Part shown: piece by piece, positions 24,098 through 33,492 of the stretch
How positions within the stretch are numbered: position 1 is the stretch's first letter
Layout: every line of letters starts with the position of its first letter
Assembly (NCBI GenBank): GCA_049317265.1
Contig: JBMOIP010000002.1
Span: 221,300-285,299 of the forward strand
Origin: CAIVAT01 sp049317265
Lineage (GTDB): Bacteria; Bacteroidota; Bacteroidia; Bacteroidales; FEN-979
Length of the DNA: 64,000 bases
Direction of reading: 5' to 3'
Notes under the pieces: model-generated
The model's database searches: none
Seen by the model: the letters and a program-made list of their open reading frames with translations, nothing else
Told to the model about the DNA's origin: nothing
Program-made: the position numbers and the translations under genes

Positions 24098-26206
24098 TTA
24101 CAATGGAATGGTGAAAATAAATTTTGATCCGATACCTATTGCCGATTCCACGCGTATTGATCCGCCATGCAATTCGACGATTTTTTTACAATGAGCCAGG
24201 CCTATGCCTATCCCTGCATATTCATTTCGGTTATGTGTTCTTCTGAAAATGATGAAAATTTTTTCCTGATCTTTTTCCGCAATGCCAATTCCATTATCCT
24301 CCACCGTAAAAGTATATTCAGTTTCATTACATATGGCTGAAACATTCACTACCGGGGCAGTTTCTTTATTCCTGAATTTTATGGCATTGACGACCAGGTT
24401 TTGAAACAGCATGCTGATCTCCACGGGAAAACCATTAATAGTGGGTAAATCCGATACGGTAACTGTCGCATTATTTGAAGCGATGGATGCTGCTAAATCG
24501 GACAGAACTACCTCCATGATCTGATTGCAGTCAACAGGTGACTTTACCTGCTCTTTCCCAAGGAGGGAGTAGTCGAGAAGGCTTTTAACCAGTCCTCTCA
24601 TCCGATCAGCAGATCTGGAGATGAATTCAATGGATTTATTTCCGTCATCATCCAATTTCCCTGAATATTCTTCTTTGATAAGACGTGTATAGTTCGATAA
24701 GGTCAGAAGAGGTTCCTGCAGGTCATGGGAGGCGATGAAGGTAAATTGCTCAATTTCATTGAGATGGAAAGCTAATTCCTTGTTGGTTGTTTCGAGTTCC
24801 CGCGTACGGTCGGCTACGCGTTGTTCCAGTGTTTCATTTTGTTGCTGAATAACCATGTTCATGCTTTTCAATTCAACATTGAGTGTTTTTTGCCGTTTGT
24901 TTTTCCTTAACAGGATCACAAGAAAAATGGAATTGGTTGAAATAATTATCATGAACGATATAAAGAGCACCCATAGCATGATATTCCTGTTTTTAATCTC
25001 CTTTTGTTTGCGTTCAATCTCGAAATCGTGCTGCAGGTTCCTCAGTTTTACTTCAATATCCTTCTGATAGTAATCCATACGGCCGTAATAGGAAATGGTA
25101 TTATAATCAAGGGCCTCCTTGTATTTCCCCTGATCCTCATAAATTGCGCCGATCAATCCGGCACATATAAAAATATAAGATTTTATATCATGTTTTGTAG
25201 CAATACGATATCCTTCCCTGGCAAATTCCATGGCTTTTTCATAGTTTTTTGTCTTAAGATGCAACACCCCGATGTTGTATAGTGCAAGTGGTAACTCAAA
25301 AGCCGAATTGGATTTTCGAATATCCTCGAGAACCTCGTTGTATAATTTGATTGCCTTTTCTGGTTGGTGGGTTACCGAGAAGAGGGCTGCTATAATGATA
25401 TTGGTCGAAATTTTAACTGCGATAAGGTCCTTGTTAAGTGAATATGAATTGGCCAGGTGGGCATAGTTAAGGATGATATTATATTTGATCCTGAAACTAT
25501 CATTGGAATTATAGATCTTATTAAAATTGTAATACTTGTTTTCCAGAGGTTTGCGATGTTCTTCGTTGCCATATACGATGTCCCCGTATTTCTCATAACA
25601 GGTAGCGGCAAGCCGGTTGTAGGTCCTTGCCAACCCGTTCGAGTCTTTGCTTCCGATATAAATTATCAGGGCTTCATTCAGAAGTTCCATAGATTTTGAC
25701 AAGTTGCCGGCAGCCCTGTTGGTCTCACCGATATTCACCAGCACCCCTGCATAGTTATTCTGCATGTTCAGCCTCTGGTAGATTTCAAGTGCTTCGTAAA
25801 GATATAAGATGGATTTTTGGTTGTCGCCCCATATTTTCCAGGCAATACCCTGCAAATTAAGGGCTTTGGCAAGTTCAGGGTCCTGTTTGAGTGAATAGGC
25901 CAGGCTGCGTGCCGTTTCGGTGGTGAAGATTGCCTCTTTATCGCCCAGGTCAATCTGCTTTTCGGATAATTCAAGCAGCTTTAGCAATTTTATCTTTGGA
26001 TCTGCAATCTTTTTCAGTTCCTGTTTCAGACTGTCTGTAATGGTCATTGCAAATCCTGGTGCAGTGAAAAACAGGCAAAAGAAAAATAAAATAGTAAAAA
26101 GTAATACAGTTTTACGGACCTGCCATGGGTTATTATTTGACTGGCCGGTATTACCGGAATTATTCTGTAAGCTGAACAATGAGATTATATTTTGATGTTC
26201 ATTCAT
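24098..26206 (-). CDS. TPR-containing sensor histidine kinase
   Basis: About 702 residues from the preferred ATG at 26206, which overlaps the upstream stop by 8 nt; an ATG at 26278 would overlap by 80 nt. A long N-region precedes a signal-like hydrophobic stretch (LLFTILFFFCLFF). Residues ~75-410 are TPR repeats (AKALNLQGIAWKIWGD, NNYAGVLVNIGETNRAAGN), predicted periplasmic. A membrane helix (MLWVLFISFMIIISTNSIF) and coiled coil follow, then HisKA (ASHDLQEPL, H near 493) and HATPase (DNGIGIAEKD). TPR-kinases are common in Bacteroidota; the ligand is unknown. The catalytic core is a close paralogue of both neighbours. Confidence 0.92.
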   Translation of the reverse strand: MNEHQNIISLFSLQNNSGNTGQSNNNPWQVRKTVLLFTILFFFCLFFTAPGFAMTITDSLKQELKKIADPKIKLLKLLELSEKQIDLGDKEAIFTTETARSLAYSLKQDPELAKALNLQGIAWKIWGDNQKSILYLYEALEIYQRLNMQNNYAGVLVNIGETNRAAGNLSKSMELLNEALIIYIGSKDSNGLARTYNRLAATCYEKYGDIVYGNEEHRKPLENKYYNFNKIYNSNDSFRIKYNIILNYAHLANSYSLNKDLIAVKISTNIIIAALFSVTHQPEKAIKLYNEVLEDIRKSNSAFELPLALYNIGVLHLKTKNYEKAMEFAREGYRIATKHDIKSYIFICAGLIGAIYEDQGKYKEALDYNTISYYGRMDYYQKDIEVKLRNLQHDFEIERKQKEIKNRNIMLWVLFISFMIIISTNSIFLVILLRKNKRQKTLNVELKSMNMVIQQQNETLEQRVADRTRELETTNKELAFHLNEIEQFTFIASHDLQEPLLTLSNYTRLIKEEYSGKLDDDGNKSIEFISRSADRMRGLVKSLLDYSLLGKEQVKSPVDCNQIMEVVLSDLAASIASNNATVTVSDLPTINGFPVEISMLFQNLVVNAIKFRNKETAPVVNVSAICNETEYTFTVEDNGIGIAEKDQEKIFIIFRRTHNRNEYAGIGIGLAHCKKIVELHGGSIRVESAIGIGSKFIFTIPL

Positions 26207-28643
26207 AAATTTTCGGAATGGAAAAACTGAACGTGCTGCTTTCTCCCGGTGTGGATTCCACCCAAATCTTACCCCCATGCAATTCCACTATTTTTTTGCA
26301 ATGTGCAAGGCCGATTCCGATACCGCTGTATTCATTCCTGTTGTGCATCCTTTTAAAGATGATGAAGATCTTTTCCATGTCTTTTTCCAGGATGCCTATT
26401 CCATTGTCTTTAACGCTGATCACCCATTCTTTTTTCAGGTCAACGGCTGATATTGTTACTTCAGGCTTTCTATTCTCCGGCTGAAATTTTATTGCATTCA
26501 GTATAAGTTGTTCCAATAGCAGTTTCAATTCCGGTTCATATCCGGTAACCGTGGGCAATTCAGTAACATTGATCACCGCTTTTCTATGTTTCACAGAGGC
26601 GGCTTTCGCTAATAAAACCTCGTGGACAAGCTTCTTCATGTCAACAATTGTTGTCACACTCTCTTTTCCGAGCAGTGAGTAGTCGAGCAATCCTTTCACC
26701 AGCGACCTCATCCGGCTGGCCGAATTGGCGATAAATTCGATGGAAGTATTTCCTACATCATCGAGTTTACCGGCATATTCATCCTTCAATAGTTGGGTGT
26801 AGTTCGACATGGTCAGCAATGGTTCCTGGAGATCGTGGGACGCGATATAGGTAAATTGCTCAATCTCTTTCAGGTGAAATGAGAGTTCCCTGTTTGATTT
26901 TTCAAGCTGGCGGGTTCGCTCCTTAACACGTTGCTCGAGGGTTTCATTCAGGTTGCGAATTTCATTTTCAGCCTTTCTTTGTTCTGTAATGTCCCTCATC
27001 ACCCCTGTAACTTTCAAAGGAACCCCATTTTCATCCCTGATCAATTCAGCAATAGAACTGATCGTTTTTCTCTCTCTGCCGTTGACCGGGTTGATGTCAA
27101 AAATAATATTATAAGGTATGTCCCTTTCAATAAGTTCAGTCATTGCCTTGTTTACGGTGTCCGGATCAATCACACATTTCATGACCTCCTCGGCCGAGAA
27201 GTTAGCATTTTCAATATCAAATCCATAGATTCTTTTTCCTTCATCCGATCCCCAGAAAGAATCATTTTTTATATCATATTCCCAGCTGCCTACATGTCCG
27301 ACTTCCTGGGCTCTTCTATAGCGCTTTTCACTTTCGGAAATTGCAATTTCTGTCTGCTTCCGGTCTGTGATGTCCTGCACTGTGCCAATACCTTTTAGCG
27401 GAATGCCATGGTCGTCAAATAAAATTTGACCTTGTGCATACAGGTTGCGGATTTGACCATCCGTCCGTATAATCCTGTATTCAAAAGGTACAGGTTCCCC
27501 TTTCTGCGAGGCATTGCTCAAATTGTGCAAATAGAGTTCCTTGTCGTCGGGATGAATATATTGCAACAGGGATCCGGCATCGTTTGTAAATGATTCAGGG
27601 GCGATTCCGAAGATTCTCAATAACTCTTCGGAGCAACCAAAAAAGTTCGTCTTCATCTCCCATTCCCAGCTTCCTAAATGGGCAATTGACTGTGCAGAAC
27701 TCAGGCTGGCCTGGCTCTTCCGGAGTAGCTCCTCTGCATGTTTGCGCTTGGTAATGTTGATAAACGTACACACGACCTGCCTTACGGTTCCATCGTCATT
27801 GTATTGCGGTTCAGCATCTACCAGCAGCCAAACCCTGTCCCCGGTTGCCGGGCGGTAAACGCCCATGATTACATTTCTGACCGGGAGCCGGGTGGCGATG
27901 GCCTCGGGAACCGGATGGGTTGGACCCGGAAAAGGTGTGCCGTCTTCATGGATCACGTTCCAGTCGGGGTCAAAGGATGATTTTCCCAATAGCTGGTCTT
28001 CACTGAGACCCAGTAATTCCAATGCTTTTAGATTACAAAGAAAAATTTCCGCCCCGGGACCTTGTAACAGGACTCCAACCTGCATGTCCTTTACCAGGTT
28101 CCTGAATTTGAACTCACTCTCTTTGAGTGCATCATCTATCCTTTTACGATCGGTCATATCGGTTATGAACCCTTCAAGATGGTGGACGGTATTGTCAGGG
28201 GAATAGATGCCCTGGCCGCGCTCCCAAACGGTTTTGACCAGACCGCTTTTAGTGATAATCCTGTATTCGATTGAAAATGATTCCCGTAGGATCAATTTCT
28301 CCTGAATGCTCTTCCACACGTCGTTTCTGTCGTCGGGATAAATAATGTTATTGTAAGCGATACCTGCATTATCCCGGAATTCATCGGATAAGTATCCTGT
28401 CAGTTCCAAAGATCCGTCACTGACAAATTTCATTGTCCAGTCCTTGTCGTTCAGACAGGTGTATGCCATTCCCGGTAAATTATTTATCAATTGGGCGAGT
28501 CCGCTCAACCCCTGGTAAATTGGCTCAATGCGATCTCTTGCTTCAGCATGGTATCGGTTTAATTCATGCAATTGGATGCACTCCGCTTTCAGCTGTTGCA
28601 ACTCTTCAATGAGTTCCTCCCTGGTTTTATCGTAATCGCTCAT
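26199..28643 (-). CDS. Cytoplasmic multi-PAS sensor histidine kinase
   Basis: 814 residues without membrane helices. Four PAS/PAC units are seen, at roughly 40-170, 175-305, 310-430 and 435-560, with repeated ITDRKR/DITDRKQ-type PAC ends. HisKA (ASHDLQEPL, H near 601) and HATPase (DNGIGILEKD, GIGIGLAHCKK) follow. PAS domains bind small molecules, haem or flavin; none can be assigned. Its kinase core is shared with the two downstream genes. It ends within the start of the TPR kinase (8-nt overlap) and begins 12 nt after the hybrid kinase gene, so these genes appear co-transcribed. Confidence 0.93.
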   Translation of the reverse strand: MSDYDKTREELIEELQQLKAECIQLHELNRYHAEARDRIEPIYQGLSGLAQLINNLPGMAYTCLNDKDWTMKFVSDGSLELTGYLSDEFRDNAGIAYNNIIYPDDRNDVWKSIQEKLILRESFSIEYRIITKSGLVKTVWERGQGIYSPDNTVHHLEGFITDMTDRKRIDDALKESEFKFRNLVKDMQVGVLLQGPGAEIFLCNLKALELLGLSEDQLLGKSSFDPDWNVIHEDGTPFPGPTHPVPEAIATRLPVRNVIMGVYRPATGDRVWLLVDAEPQYNDDGTVRQVVCTFINITKRKHAEELLRKSQASLSSAQSIAHLGSWEWEMKTNFFGCSEELLRIFGIAPESFTNDAGSLLQYIHPDDKELYLHNLSNASQKGEPVPFEYRIIRTDGQIRNLYAQGQILFDDHGIPLKGIGTVQDITDRKQTEIAISESEKRYRRAQEVGHVGSWEYDIKNDSFWGSDEGKRIYGFDIENANFSAEEVMKCVIDPDTVNKAMTELIERDIPYNIIFDINPVNGRERKTISSIAELIRDENGVPLKVTGVMRDITEQRKAENEIRNLNETLEQRVKERTRQLEKSNRELSFHLKEIEQFTYIASHDLQEPLLTMSNYTQLLKDEYAGKLDDVGNTSIEFIANSASRMRSLVKGLLDYSLLGKESVTTIVDMKKLVHEVLLAKAASVKHRKAVINVTELPTVTGYEPELKLLLEQLILNAIKFQPENRKPEVTISAVDLKKEWVISVKDNGIGILEKDMEKIFIIFKRMHNRNEYSGIGIGLAHCKKIVELHGGKIWVESTPGESSTFSFSIPKIYE

Positions 28644-28655
28644 GGTTTGCCGGCT

Positions 28656-30542
28656 TCAAATTTGGTGATTTGGAATGGTAAAACTGAATGTGGATCCTTC
28701 GTTCAACACAGATTCAACCCGAATGTCACCTCCAAGCAATTCGATAAATCCTTTTGCGATGGACAAACCGAGTCCGCTGCCCTCGTGCGTTCTGTTAATG
28801 TCGACCTCTTTTTGCATGAATGGTTCGTACATCCTGCCCAATGTTGCTTCATCCATGCCTAACCCTGTATCTGAAACAAAAAAGGTTGTGATCCCGCCGT
28901 TTGACTCAAAACCAATCGTCACACTACCCTCTTTCGTGAATTTCACAGAGTTGTCAACAAGATGGGACAGGATTTTACGTATCAGTTCACGGTCACTCGT
29001 GATTTGAATTTCGCTGGTGATAAGCTGTTCCTTAACGCAGAGCTGCAGGTTTTTGGCTATACACAGGGGGGAGAATTTCTCACGGATTCCGGAGAGCAGT
29101 TTGCCTGCTGCGAATGTGGAAATTGTCATTTCCTGGGTGCCGGAAACGACCAATGATATATCCATGATGTTGTTCACTGTGGTAATCAGCCTGTCGCTGC
29201 TGACGTTTACCAATGAGAGGAACTCCCTCCGGTTCTCAATGGTCAGGGCGGGGTCGGTTAACATTGGGCCAAAACCGAGAATTCCGTGCAGCGGAGTGAG
29301 AATTTCATGGGAAATATTACGGATGAAAGCTGTTTTAAGCCGGTCGCTGGCTTCAGCTTTTTCCTTTGATTTAAGTAGTTCCTCTTCAAACTGTTTCCGT
29401 TCGCTGATGTCCCTTGATATTCCAAATGTGCCGATAATGTTATCATCCTGGTCGCGCAAGGGCATTTTTGTTGAGAGCGCCCAGGTGTCGGGACGGTCGG
29501 GCCACGTTTCCCGCTCCTCCTTCACGAGAGGTTTGCCGGTACGGATGATCTCCTGTTCGTCAAGATAGGCTGCCTGTGCATGTTCCTCGGTGAAAAAGTC
29601 AAAATCCGTTTTACCTATTGCTTCACTAGAATCTTTGAGACCGAATGATTGGTTGTTTGACTTGCTTATGCGCAGGAACCGGCTCTCAAGGTCCTTAAAA
29701 TAGAGATGATCAGGAATGTTATTCATGAGGGTTTGCATCAGGTATTGCTCCTTCAGCAGCGCCAGTTCATCCTGTTTTCGTCTTGTAATATCGATTAATG
29801 TGCCGCTGCCTCCAATAAATTCTCCCCCTGCAAAGATGGCTTTTGTAGAGGTCCTGACCCAGCAAACATCTCCGGCTTTGGTATGGCACCGGTATTCATG
29901 CACTGTTTCGGAGTTAATCTTTAAGTCTAAAAACCGGTCAATGATCGATTGTTTATCCTCATCCACAACAATATTCGTGAATTTAGTACCGACAAGTTCA
30001 TCGGGTCTGTAGCCGATTATTTTATGAATTACCGGGCTTACATAGACGATATTTCCAACGTGGTCAACTTCGAAAATCACATCGCTGATATTTTCGACCA
30101 GGTTCCGGTAGCGCTCTTCACTCTCGCGCAGAGCGATGTCGGAAGCGATCCTGTCCTGAAGTAACTCAGCCTCATAAAGCACCCTGTTTATGGCAGGGAC
30201 CAGCCGCTCCGGTTTTGCCTTGAGCACATAATCTGTTGCCCCATTTAACAGGGAGCTAATAGCAGCATCTTCTCCCATCTTGCCTGTCACAAAAATGAAT
30301 GGGATCCGGGGATATTGACTTTTCACCACCTGCAAGGCATCCATTCCGGAAAAGTCCGGTAGCTGATAATCGGAGAGGATTACGTCGATTTTTTTTTCTT
30401 TCAGGACTTTAATGAAACCCTCTTCATCATCCACAAAATAGTATTCAAAGGAGCTGAATCCTTTGCTGATAAATGCCTTGATAAGGATTGAATCAGCCTC
30501 CTGGTCCTCGAGATGAAGTATGCTAATCGTTTTTTCCATCAA
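28656..30542 (-). CDS. Receiver-PAS-PAS histidine kinase
   Basis: 628 residues. An N-terminal receiver (about 5-120; SDYQLPDFSG) is followed by two PAS/PAC units (about 140-260 and 265-390), HisKA (ISHEILTPL, H near 410) and HATPase (DTGLGMDEAT, GSGLGLSIAKGF). The H-box reads HEILTPL rather than the usual HEIRTPL. The receiver precedes the kinase, so it may take phosphate from a neighbouring kinase and regulate this one. This core is of a different subfamily from the neighbours on either side, showing that the array is not made by duplication alone. Confidence 0.93.
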   Translation of the reverse strand: MMEKTISILHLEDQEADSILIKAFISKGFSSFEYYFVDDEEGFIKVLKEKKIDVILSDYQLPDFSGMDALQVVKSQYPRIPFIFVTGKMGEDAAISSLLNGATDYVLKAKPERLVPAINRVLYEAELLQDRIASDIALRESEERYRNLVENISDVIFEVDHVGNIVYVSPVIHKIIGYRPDELVGTKFTNIVVDEDKQSIIDRFLDLKINSETVHEYRCHTKAGDVCWVRTSTKAIFAGGEFIGGSGTLIDITRRKQDELALLKEQYLMQTLMNNIPDHLYFKDLESRFLRISKSNNQSFGLKDSSEAIGKTDFDFFTEEHAQAAYLDEQEIIRTGKPLVKEERETWPDRPDTWALSTKMPLRDQDDNIIGTFGISRDISERKQFEEELLKSKEKAEASDRLKTAFIRNISHEILTPLHGILGFGPMLTDPALTIENRREFLSLVNVSSDRLITTVNNIMDISLVVSGTQEMTISTFAAGKLLSGIREKFSPLCIAKNLQLCVKEQLITSEIQITSDRELIRKILSHLVDNSVKFTKEGSVTIGFESNGGITTFFVSDTGLGMDEATLGRMYEPFMQKEVDINRTHEGSGLGLSIAKGFIELLGGDIRVESVLNEGSTFSFTIPNHQI

Positions 30543-30558
30543 TTAAATATCCTCATGG

Positions 30559-33423
30559 TTATTTGTTCGGCAAGCTAAAAGAGAAGGTTGCACCGTTATT
30601 TGGTTCACCTTCGGCATGGCATTCGCCCCCGTGGCGTTTAATGATACGGTTTACGTTGGCCAACCCGATCCCGATCCCTTCAAAATCCCTTGATTTATGA
30701 AGCCTTTGAAAAACTCCGAATAATTTATCGGCGTATTGCATTTTAAAACCGACACCATTATCCCGGATGAAAAAAGTGGTCTTTTCATCGCTGTATTCAC
30801 TGCCGATGTCAATGATTGCCTCGGTCGCTTTCCCGGTGTATTTAATGGCATTTGATATCAGGTTGGTCCATACCTGCCTGATGAGTTCATGATCCCCTGT
30901 GGTATCGTGAAGAGGCTCCAGGTTGAAGGTGATCGTCCTGTGCTGCGTATCCGGCTCAAAAAACCTGATCACTTCATTGACCATGGCGTGGGAACATATC
31001 GGCGTTTTTCGGAGTTCTGCCATGTTCAATCTCGAAAAAGAGAGTATTGCATTGATAAGTTGTTCCATTTCCAGGGCAGAATGTTCAATTTTCCTGAGAT
31101 ATCCCAGTCCATCTTCTGAAATTGAGGTGGAAGCGTTGTCCAGAAGCAGGTTGATAAAACCGTTAATATGCCGCAGTGGTGCTTTCAGGTCGTGTGAAAC
31201 CGAGTATGAGAAGGATTCCAGTTCCTTGTTGGCTGCTTCCAGTTCAGCTGTGCGTGTTTTGACCCGGTGATCGAGCTCTTCATTTAACTTAAGAAGTTCC
31301 TTTTCCGCTTTTTTGCGATCTGTAATGTCATTGGTCACTCCGATAAGTGCCAATGGTTCGCCATGATCATCCTTGATGACGGAAGTAGATACAAACACCG
31401 GAAATTCACTACCGTCTTTTCGCTTGTTAAAGAGTTCGCCCTGCCAGCCACCATGCAAGGTAGCAGGGAGGATTTGTGCCACCTTCGAGTCTGGGTTGTT
31501 TTGAGACCGAACCATACTGATCGATTTCCCAAGCAATTCATGCTCTTCAAAAAGGTAGGTTTTAAGGAATGCAGTGTTTACAAATACAATTTTATCATTC
31601 ATATCTGTGATACTCACACATTCGCTGATGCTTCGAACCGCATGCGCAAGCATAAAGATGGTCTCTTCCGCCTGCTTGCGTTTGGTAATATCCTGGAACA
31701 TCCCCACAACTTTAACAGGATTTCCCCGGTCATCCTTAACAAGGGTACCAAGGGAATGCAATATCCTTGGAGGGTCACCATTTGCAGGTATGATGCGGCT
31801 TTCAATATTGTACGGGATATCCTTTTCGATCAAATCAAACAGCGCTTTTTTGGCTTGTTCGTATTCCTGGATGAAAGGTTGCACGCCAGACATCTCAATT
31901 TCATGATTCTCATTTACCGGCAATCCATAAAACCTGAACGCTTCATCGGAACCCCAGATTTTTCCGGTTGCAATATTGTATTCCCAGTCGGCTATCTGGG
32001 CTACCCGCTGAGTTTGCCTCAGATGCTCTTCACTTGTCTTGATGGCATTTTCTGCCATTTTCCGGGCAGTCACATCCCTGGTAACTGTAATGATTCCTGT
32101 GGGTTTGTTGTTCTGGCCAATTAAAACCGAAAAGGAGAGTTCGACCCATATCCTGGAGCCGTTTTTATGATACTCTTCCAGTTCGATGGTTGGGAAATCA
32201 CCCGTAACAGGTGTTTCCATGGGCCCGTTTGGGAAAAACGATTGATACAGGGTACGGACTTTTTCAACAGACTCCGGCGTCAGAATCTGCTCCATTTTCA
32301 TTTTAATGGCTTCATCTGGGGTAAGTCCAAGAATCTTTTCTACAGACGGACTGAAGTAAGTGAAATTCAGGTTCATGTCGAGCATCGTGATGGCGTCACT
32401 TGTGTTTTCGGCAATCAGCCTGAATTGTTCTTCACTATGGGCCAGTGATAGTTCAGCAATTTTGTGTTCTGTAATATCAAGGATCATTCCAAAAGAACCT
32501 ATAAACTTACCCTCTGTATCTAAAATCGCGGTGGAGGATACTATTGCCCATATTTCGCTGCCATCTTTTCGTTTAAAGCGCCGCTCATAAAAATCAGACT
32601 TGCCAGCCATCCTGTCTAACCGCCGCAACCGGTGCTCTTCACTATCTTCCGAAAACATGAAATCATTGACATTCATCGTCATCACTTCGTCAATTGTGTA
32701 TCCAAGCATATCAGCCATTTTTCGGTTGACATAGGTTGTATGGTAGTTACTGTCCATTGCCCAGATTCCCTCGTTGGCAGTTTCGACAATACGCCTGTTA
32801 AGGACTTCGCTTTCGCGTAATGCGGCAGAAACTTTATTTTGCTCTGCAATTTGTGATTTAAGCAGCAGGTTATTGTAAGCTTTTTCTGAAAGTTCCCTGG
32901 AAAAGGCTTGCAACATCCTTGTAACTTTGCTGAACTGTTCATCCGACATCACAGGCACTTCTTTGAGCGCCGACAAGTACTCTTCATGACAGATGCCGTG
33001 CTGTTGAGGTGCTTGAAAATGATCTTGGTCAATGGGCTCTTTGCTGCGTACCTGTCCTATGATCCAGTTGGCAATATGTTTACCGCCTACGGAGATACAT
33101 GCCTTTGCATCGAGGAGACCGCAACTGGCGCATCTTCTTTTAACCGGGGTTTCTGAATTGCAATTCCCATGGTGGGTATTTGAGAAAAAGCAGTCAGCAT
33201 TTTCATGTTCCGTTTTACACACCTGGCTGAGGCAGAACCGGGAGAAATTACTTGGCCGGGTTATACGGGTACCGTCGGGATGTGTAATGACGGATGCAAC
33301 GCCTGAGGCATCTGAAAACAAATCCTGCAACTCCTGAATCTCCTCAAGGTTGAAAATGTCACTGAAGCCAAAGGCATTGTTTTCCTCAGCTTCAGTGACA
33401 TCGCTGGCCATCTCATTATTCAT
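30559..33423 (-). CDS. PocR-multi-PAS sensor histidine kinase
   Basis: 954 residues, soluble. An N-terminal PocR ligand-binding domain (about 17-190) has its conserved cysteines (FCLSQVC, ADCFF, GNC, RCASCGLLD) and begins FSDIFNLEEIQELQD. It is followed by four PAS/PAC units (about 205-715), HisKA (VSHDLKAPL, H near 742) and HATPase (DNGVGFKMQYADKL, GIGIGLANVNRII). PocR domains are thought to bind small hydrocarbon-derived ligands (propanediol utilisation regulator as type example), and the cysteines may bind metal. Paralogous to the next upstream gene in both ends of the protein. Confidence 0.92.
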   Translation of the reverse strand: MNNEMASDVTEAEENNAFGFSDIFNLEEIQELQDLFSDASGVASVITHPDGTRITRPSNFSRFCLSQVCKTEHENADCFFSNTHHGNCNSETPVKRRCASCGLLDAKACISVGGKHIANWIIGQVRSKEPIDQDHFQAPQQHGICHEEYLSALKEVPVMSDEQFSKVTRMLQAFSRELSEKAYNNLLLKSQIAEQNKVSAALRESEVLNRRIVETANEGIWAMDSNYHTTYVNRKMADMLGYTIDEVMTMNVNDFMFSEDSEEHRLRRLDRMAGKSDFYERRFKRKDGSEIWAIVSSTAILDTEGKFIGSFGMILDITEHKIAELSLAHSEEQFRLIAENTSDAITMLDMNLNFTYFSPSVEKILGLTPDEAIKMKMEQILTPESVEKVRTLYQSFFPNGPMETPVTGDFPTIELEEYHKNGSRIWVELSFSVLIGQNNKPTGIITVTRDVTARKMAENAIKTSEEHLRQTQRVAQIADWEYNIATGKIWGSDEAFRFYGLPVNENHEIEMSGVQPFIQEYEQAKKALFDLIEKDIPYNIESRIIPANGDPPRILHSLGTLVKDDRGNPVKVVGMFQDITKRKQAEETIFMLAHAVRSISECVSITDMNDKIVFVNTAFLKTYLFEEHELLGKSISMVRSQNNPDSKVAQILPATLHGGWQGELFNKRKDGSEFPVFVSTSVIKDDHGEPLALIGVTNDITDRKKAEKELLKLNEELDHRVKTRTAELEAANKELESFSYSVSHDLKAPLRHINGFINLLLDNASTSISEDGLGYLRKIEHSALEMEQLINAILSFSRLNMAELRKTPICSHAMVNEVIRFFEPDTQHRTITFNLEPLHDTTGDHELIRQVWTNLISNAIKYTGKATEAIIDIGSEYSDEKTTFFIRDNGVGFKMQYADKLFGVFQRLHKSRDFEGIGIGLANVNRIIKRHGGECHAEGEPNNGATFSFSLPNK

Positions 33424-33492
33424 TTGAAATCAATTTAATAGTAAGTATTAGTCGAACAATAGTAATTCAATCAGTCATGTTTCACCGTCGGG

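Noticed and set aside
31363..32124. Rightward 253-residue reading frame inside the PocR kinase gene
   Set aside because: Antisense to well-conserved PAS domains; no motif, signal peptide or promoter.
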